A stretch of DNA of 64,000 bases, from NCBI RefSeq assembly GCF_900116875.1, contig NZ_FPCC01000002.1, forward strand, positions 208,235 through 272,234. Reading direction: 5' to 3'. Positions within the stretch are counted from its first letter, which is position 1. The number at the start of each line of letters is the position of its first letter. A program made the translations under genes and the position numbers. This stretch comes from Butyrivibrio sp. INlla21. Lineage in GTDB: Bacteria; Bacillota; Clostridia; Lachnospirales; Lachnospiraceae. The notes under the pieces are model-generated. The model did not search any database and was not told where the DNA came from. It saw nothing but the letters and a program-made list of their open reading frames with translations. Below, piece by piece: positions 62,482 to 64,000 of this stretch.

Positions 62482-62640
62482 AAGACTAACTATTAAAGAA
62501 AGTCAATAGAAATGTTTTAAGACAGAAATGTTTTAAATATAGTGATGGTGATTTATTCATCGCAATTAGTACCTTGAAAACTGCATGACAAATAGAGCAT
62601 CGCACAAGATGCTCTTGAAAGAAGATTTGTATGGAATTAG
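62482..62640. other. Junction between phage genes and IS110 element
   Basis: Contains a direct repeat AGAAATGTTTTAA (62508 and 62524), the text ACCTTGAAAACTGCATGAC and a stem GAGCATC/GATGCTC (62597-62616). No gene. The element's 3' end should lie here; exact limits cannot be set without an empty site. Confidence 0.4.
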
Positions 62641-63816
62641 TTAAACGGCTTTATTGTATGGCTGATTAGATTTTTCAAGCCGATATATCAGTCTTACGAG
62701 CTTCTTAGCTGCATGGGACATAGCGACATAATAGTGCTTTCCTTCAGCTCGCTTTCTAGCAAGGTAGGCGTTGAACGTCGGATCCCAATGGCAGACATAG
62801 ATAGTGGCGTTAAACAGAGCATATCGTAGATATCTGGAACCCCGCTTTTCCATTCGAGGATGACAGTTATCTAATTGCCCGGATTGATATGTAGATGGTG
62901 ATAAACCGGCATAGGCAAGGATTTTATCGGCAGATTCAAATCTGCTGAAATCTCCAATCTCTGCTATGATCATGGCGCCCATACGATAGCTTATTCCAGG
63001 AATGCTAAGAATTGGAGAATTGATGGTATCCATGATAGCCTTGATTTTTCCTTCGATTTCATCAATCTCGGAATCAAGCTCACGTATCAGCTTAATGGTG
63101 TGCTTTAATTCAAGTGATTTTGCTGACATATTTGAGCCGATAGAGTTTCTTGCTGCTTCTCGAAATGTTATTGCAACATCCTTGTCGTAATGACCTTTAG
63201 AAGATTCGGACAGTAAATTAGAAAGCCTTGTAAGATGAGCGAATGCTACTTGCTTAGCTCCAGGAAATTCGTATAGCAATGAATAAACAGAATTCATATG
63301 CAGAGTAGGAACAAGTTTTTCTAATTCAGGGAAAAGGATACAGACTAGACGAGAGATGGAAGTTTTAAGCTTTGCCCGTTCTTTTACTTTATCAAAGCGA
63401 TAGCGGGTTAGTGACTTGAGTTCCTCGTTGTGGTACGATGTGTCAGAGTAGGACTTTAAGTTCACATCTGACATGAGCATAGAAGCAATCGTACTGGCAT
63501 CTACTTTATCCGTTTTCGTCTGTCTAAGGCTTAGACTTTTTCTGTACAGATTGGTATGTAACGGATTGATAACGAAGGTGGGCAAACCTTTATCAATGAG
63601 ATACCCAAGAAGATTGTAACTATAGTGTCCGGTGGCTTCTAGCCCTACTTTTACTTTTGATACATCTTCCATTACGGATTCTATTTTCTGATAAAGATCA
63701 TTGAACCCATCGAGATTGTTTTTGATGGTGAATGTTCTGAAAACAACTTCCCCAACAGAGTTTTTGATAATGCAATCGTGTTTGTCTTTAGCGACATCAA
63801 TTCCTACATAGATCAT
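62641..63816 (-). CDS. IS110-family transposase (391 aa)
   Basis: The N-terminal DEDD RuvC-like part has YVGIDVAKDKHDC, KVGLEATGHYSYN and RQTKTDKVDASTIA with the acidic residues in place. The C-terminal transposase-20 domain has SIPGISYRMGAMIIAEIGDF, YAGLSPSTYQSGQ and the catalytic-serine region EKRGSRYLRYAL. Length is normal, so the enzyme looks intact. It recombines donor and target DNA guided by a bridge RNA. Start after GGGAGGTCCTAT. Confidence 0.92.
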   Translation of the reverse strand: MIYVGIDVAKDKHDCIIKNSVGEVVFRTFTIKNNLDGFNDLYQKIESVMEDVSKVKVGLEATGHYSYNLLGYLIDKGLPTFVINPLHTNLYRKSLSLRQTKTDKVDASTIASMLMSDVNLKSYSDTSYHNEELKSLTRYRFDKVKERAKLKTSISRLVCILFPELEKLVPTLHMNSVYSLLYEFPGAKQVAFAHLTRLSNLLSESSKGHYDKDVAITFREAARNSIGSNMSAKSLELKHTIKLIRELDSEIDEIEGKIKAIMDTINSPILSIPGISYRMGAMIIAEIGDFSRFESADKILAYAGLSPSTYQSGQLDNCHPRMEKRGSRYLRYALFNATIYVCHWDPTFNAYLARKRAEGKHYYVAMSHAAKKLVRLIYRLEKSNQPYNKAV

Positions 63817-64000
63817 ATAGGACCTCCCTAAAATAGTATTGATACTGTTTCAGATCCACAGGGCTCCTTGCAATCGTAACCTACTTCTTGATAAACCGTC
63901 ATGCGGTAACTAACTGATTAACAAATAAACAAAGAGACTGTGGTTGGAGCCTTTTAAAAACCGTCTATGCGGTAGGAGGTAACAACCAATCCACAGTATC
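63817..64000 (-). ncRNA. Candidate IS110 bridge RNA region
   Basis: The region upstream of the transposase start encodes the bridge RNA in IS110 elements. Here two similar hairpins occur, ACCG-TCATG-CGGT at 63895-63907 and ACCG-TCTATG-CGGT at 63960-63973. GATACTGT (63841) and ACAGTATC (63993) form an outer inverted repeat, and ATCCACAG occurs near both. The region runs off the window, so one end may be missing. Confidence 0.5.

Overview
The window reads as a long stretch of a tailed double-stranded DNA phage with siphovirus gene order that infects a Firmicute, most likely a Lachnospiraceae-type gut or rumen Clostridium relative. The host call is inference. It rests on strong GGAGG-type ribosome binding sites, moderate to low GC, and accessory families (PcfJ/PcfK, DUF5688-like, Gp88-like) that are common on Lachnospiraceae mobile elements. 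No integrase or lysis gene is visible. Layout: positions 1-38.8 kb are almost all minus strand and hold the late or structural module plus two nucleic-acid enzymes. Positions 39.7-62.5 kb are all plus strand and hold dozens of small accessory genes and several large structured RNAs. An IS110-family element closes the window. In transcription order (right to left) the minus-strand half contains a DEAD-like helicase, a block of structured RNA with two tRNA-like folds, a DFDGD single-chain RNA polymerase, an HU-like protein, a zinc-finger protein, the large terminase, portal, protease-scaffold, major capsid, head completion, tail tube, RusA, an IscB element, a two-domain glycosyltransferase, a giant tape measure and tail-tip proteins. 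Stem-loop terminators split this half into several units. A clean sigma-A-type promoter precedes the tRNA-like block and the RNA polymerase gene, which suggests that the host polymerase makes the phage polymerase and the latter then serves some or all of the late genes (inference). Three essential genes are cut by five group I introns: one in terL inside the Walker A codons, one in the tail tube gene, and three in the tape measure gene. The P7 helix covaries between introns (GACTG/CAGTC, GACCA/TGGTC, GACTA/TAGTC, GCGCA/TGCGC). Four of the five splice sites can be placed from internal guide sequence pairing and frame. Joining the four tape-measure exons gives exactly 2867 codons. The introns are at different decay stages: one carries a full zinc-ribbon/PD-(D/E)XK-like homing endonuclease, one a 37-residue relic of an AP2/NUMOD-type endonuclease, one an IS200/IS605-type right end without a transposase, and two have no coding insert. 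The plus-strand half starts with a sigma-like regulator and a rho-independent terminator. An RNA region with four copies of a covarying stem-loop module follows, then an unrecognised 254-residue protein, then a clear hammerhead ribozyme that sits at the start of a second large structured RNA of about 600 nt. This RNA pair is the best candidate for an unusual system here. About 45 small genes follow, closely packed and mostly unrecognised. Recognisable ones are a DUF5688-like protein, an HNH endonuclease, a PC4/YdbC-like ssDNA-binding protein, PcfK (AcrIIA9-family-like) with PcfJ, an orphan HicA, a Gp88-like protein, a YubB/Api92-like protein and a PAPS-reductase-family protein behind a third structured leader. 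They look like an early host-takeover and counter-defence region.
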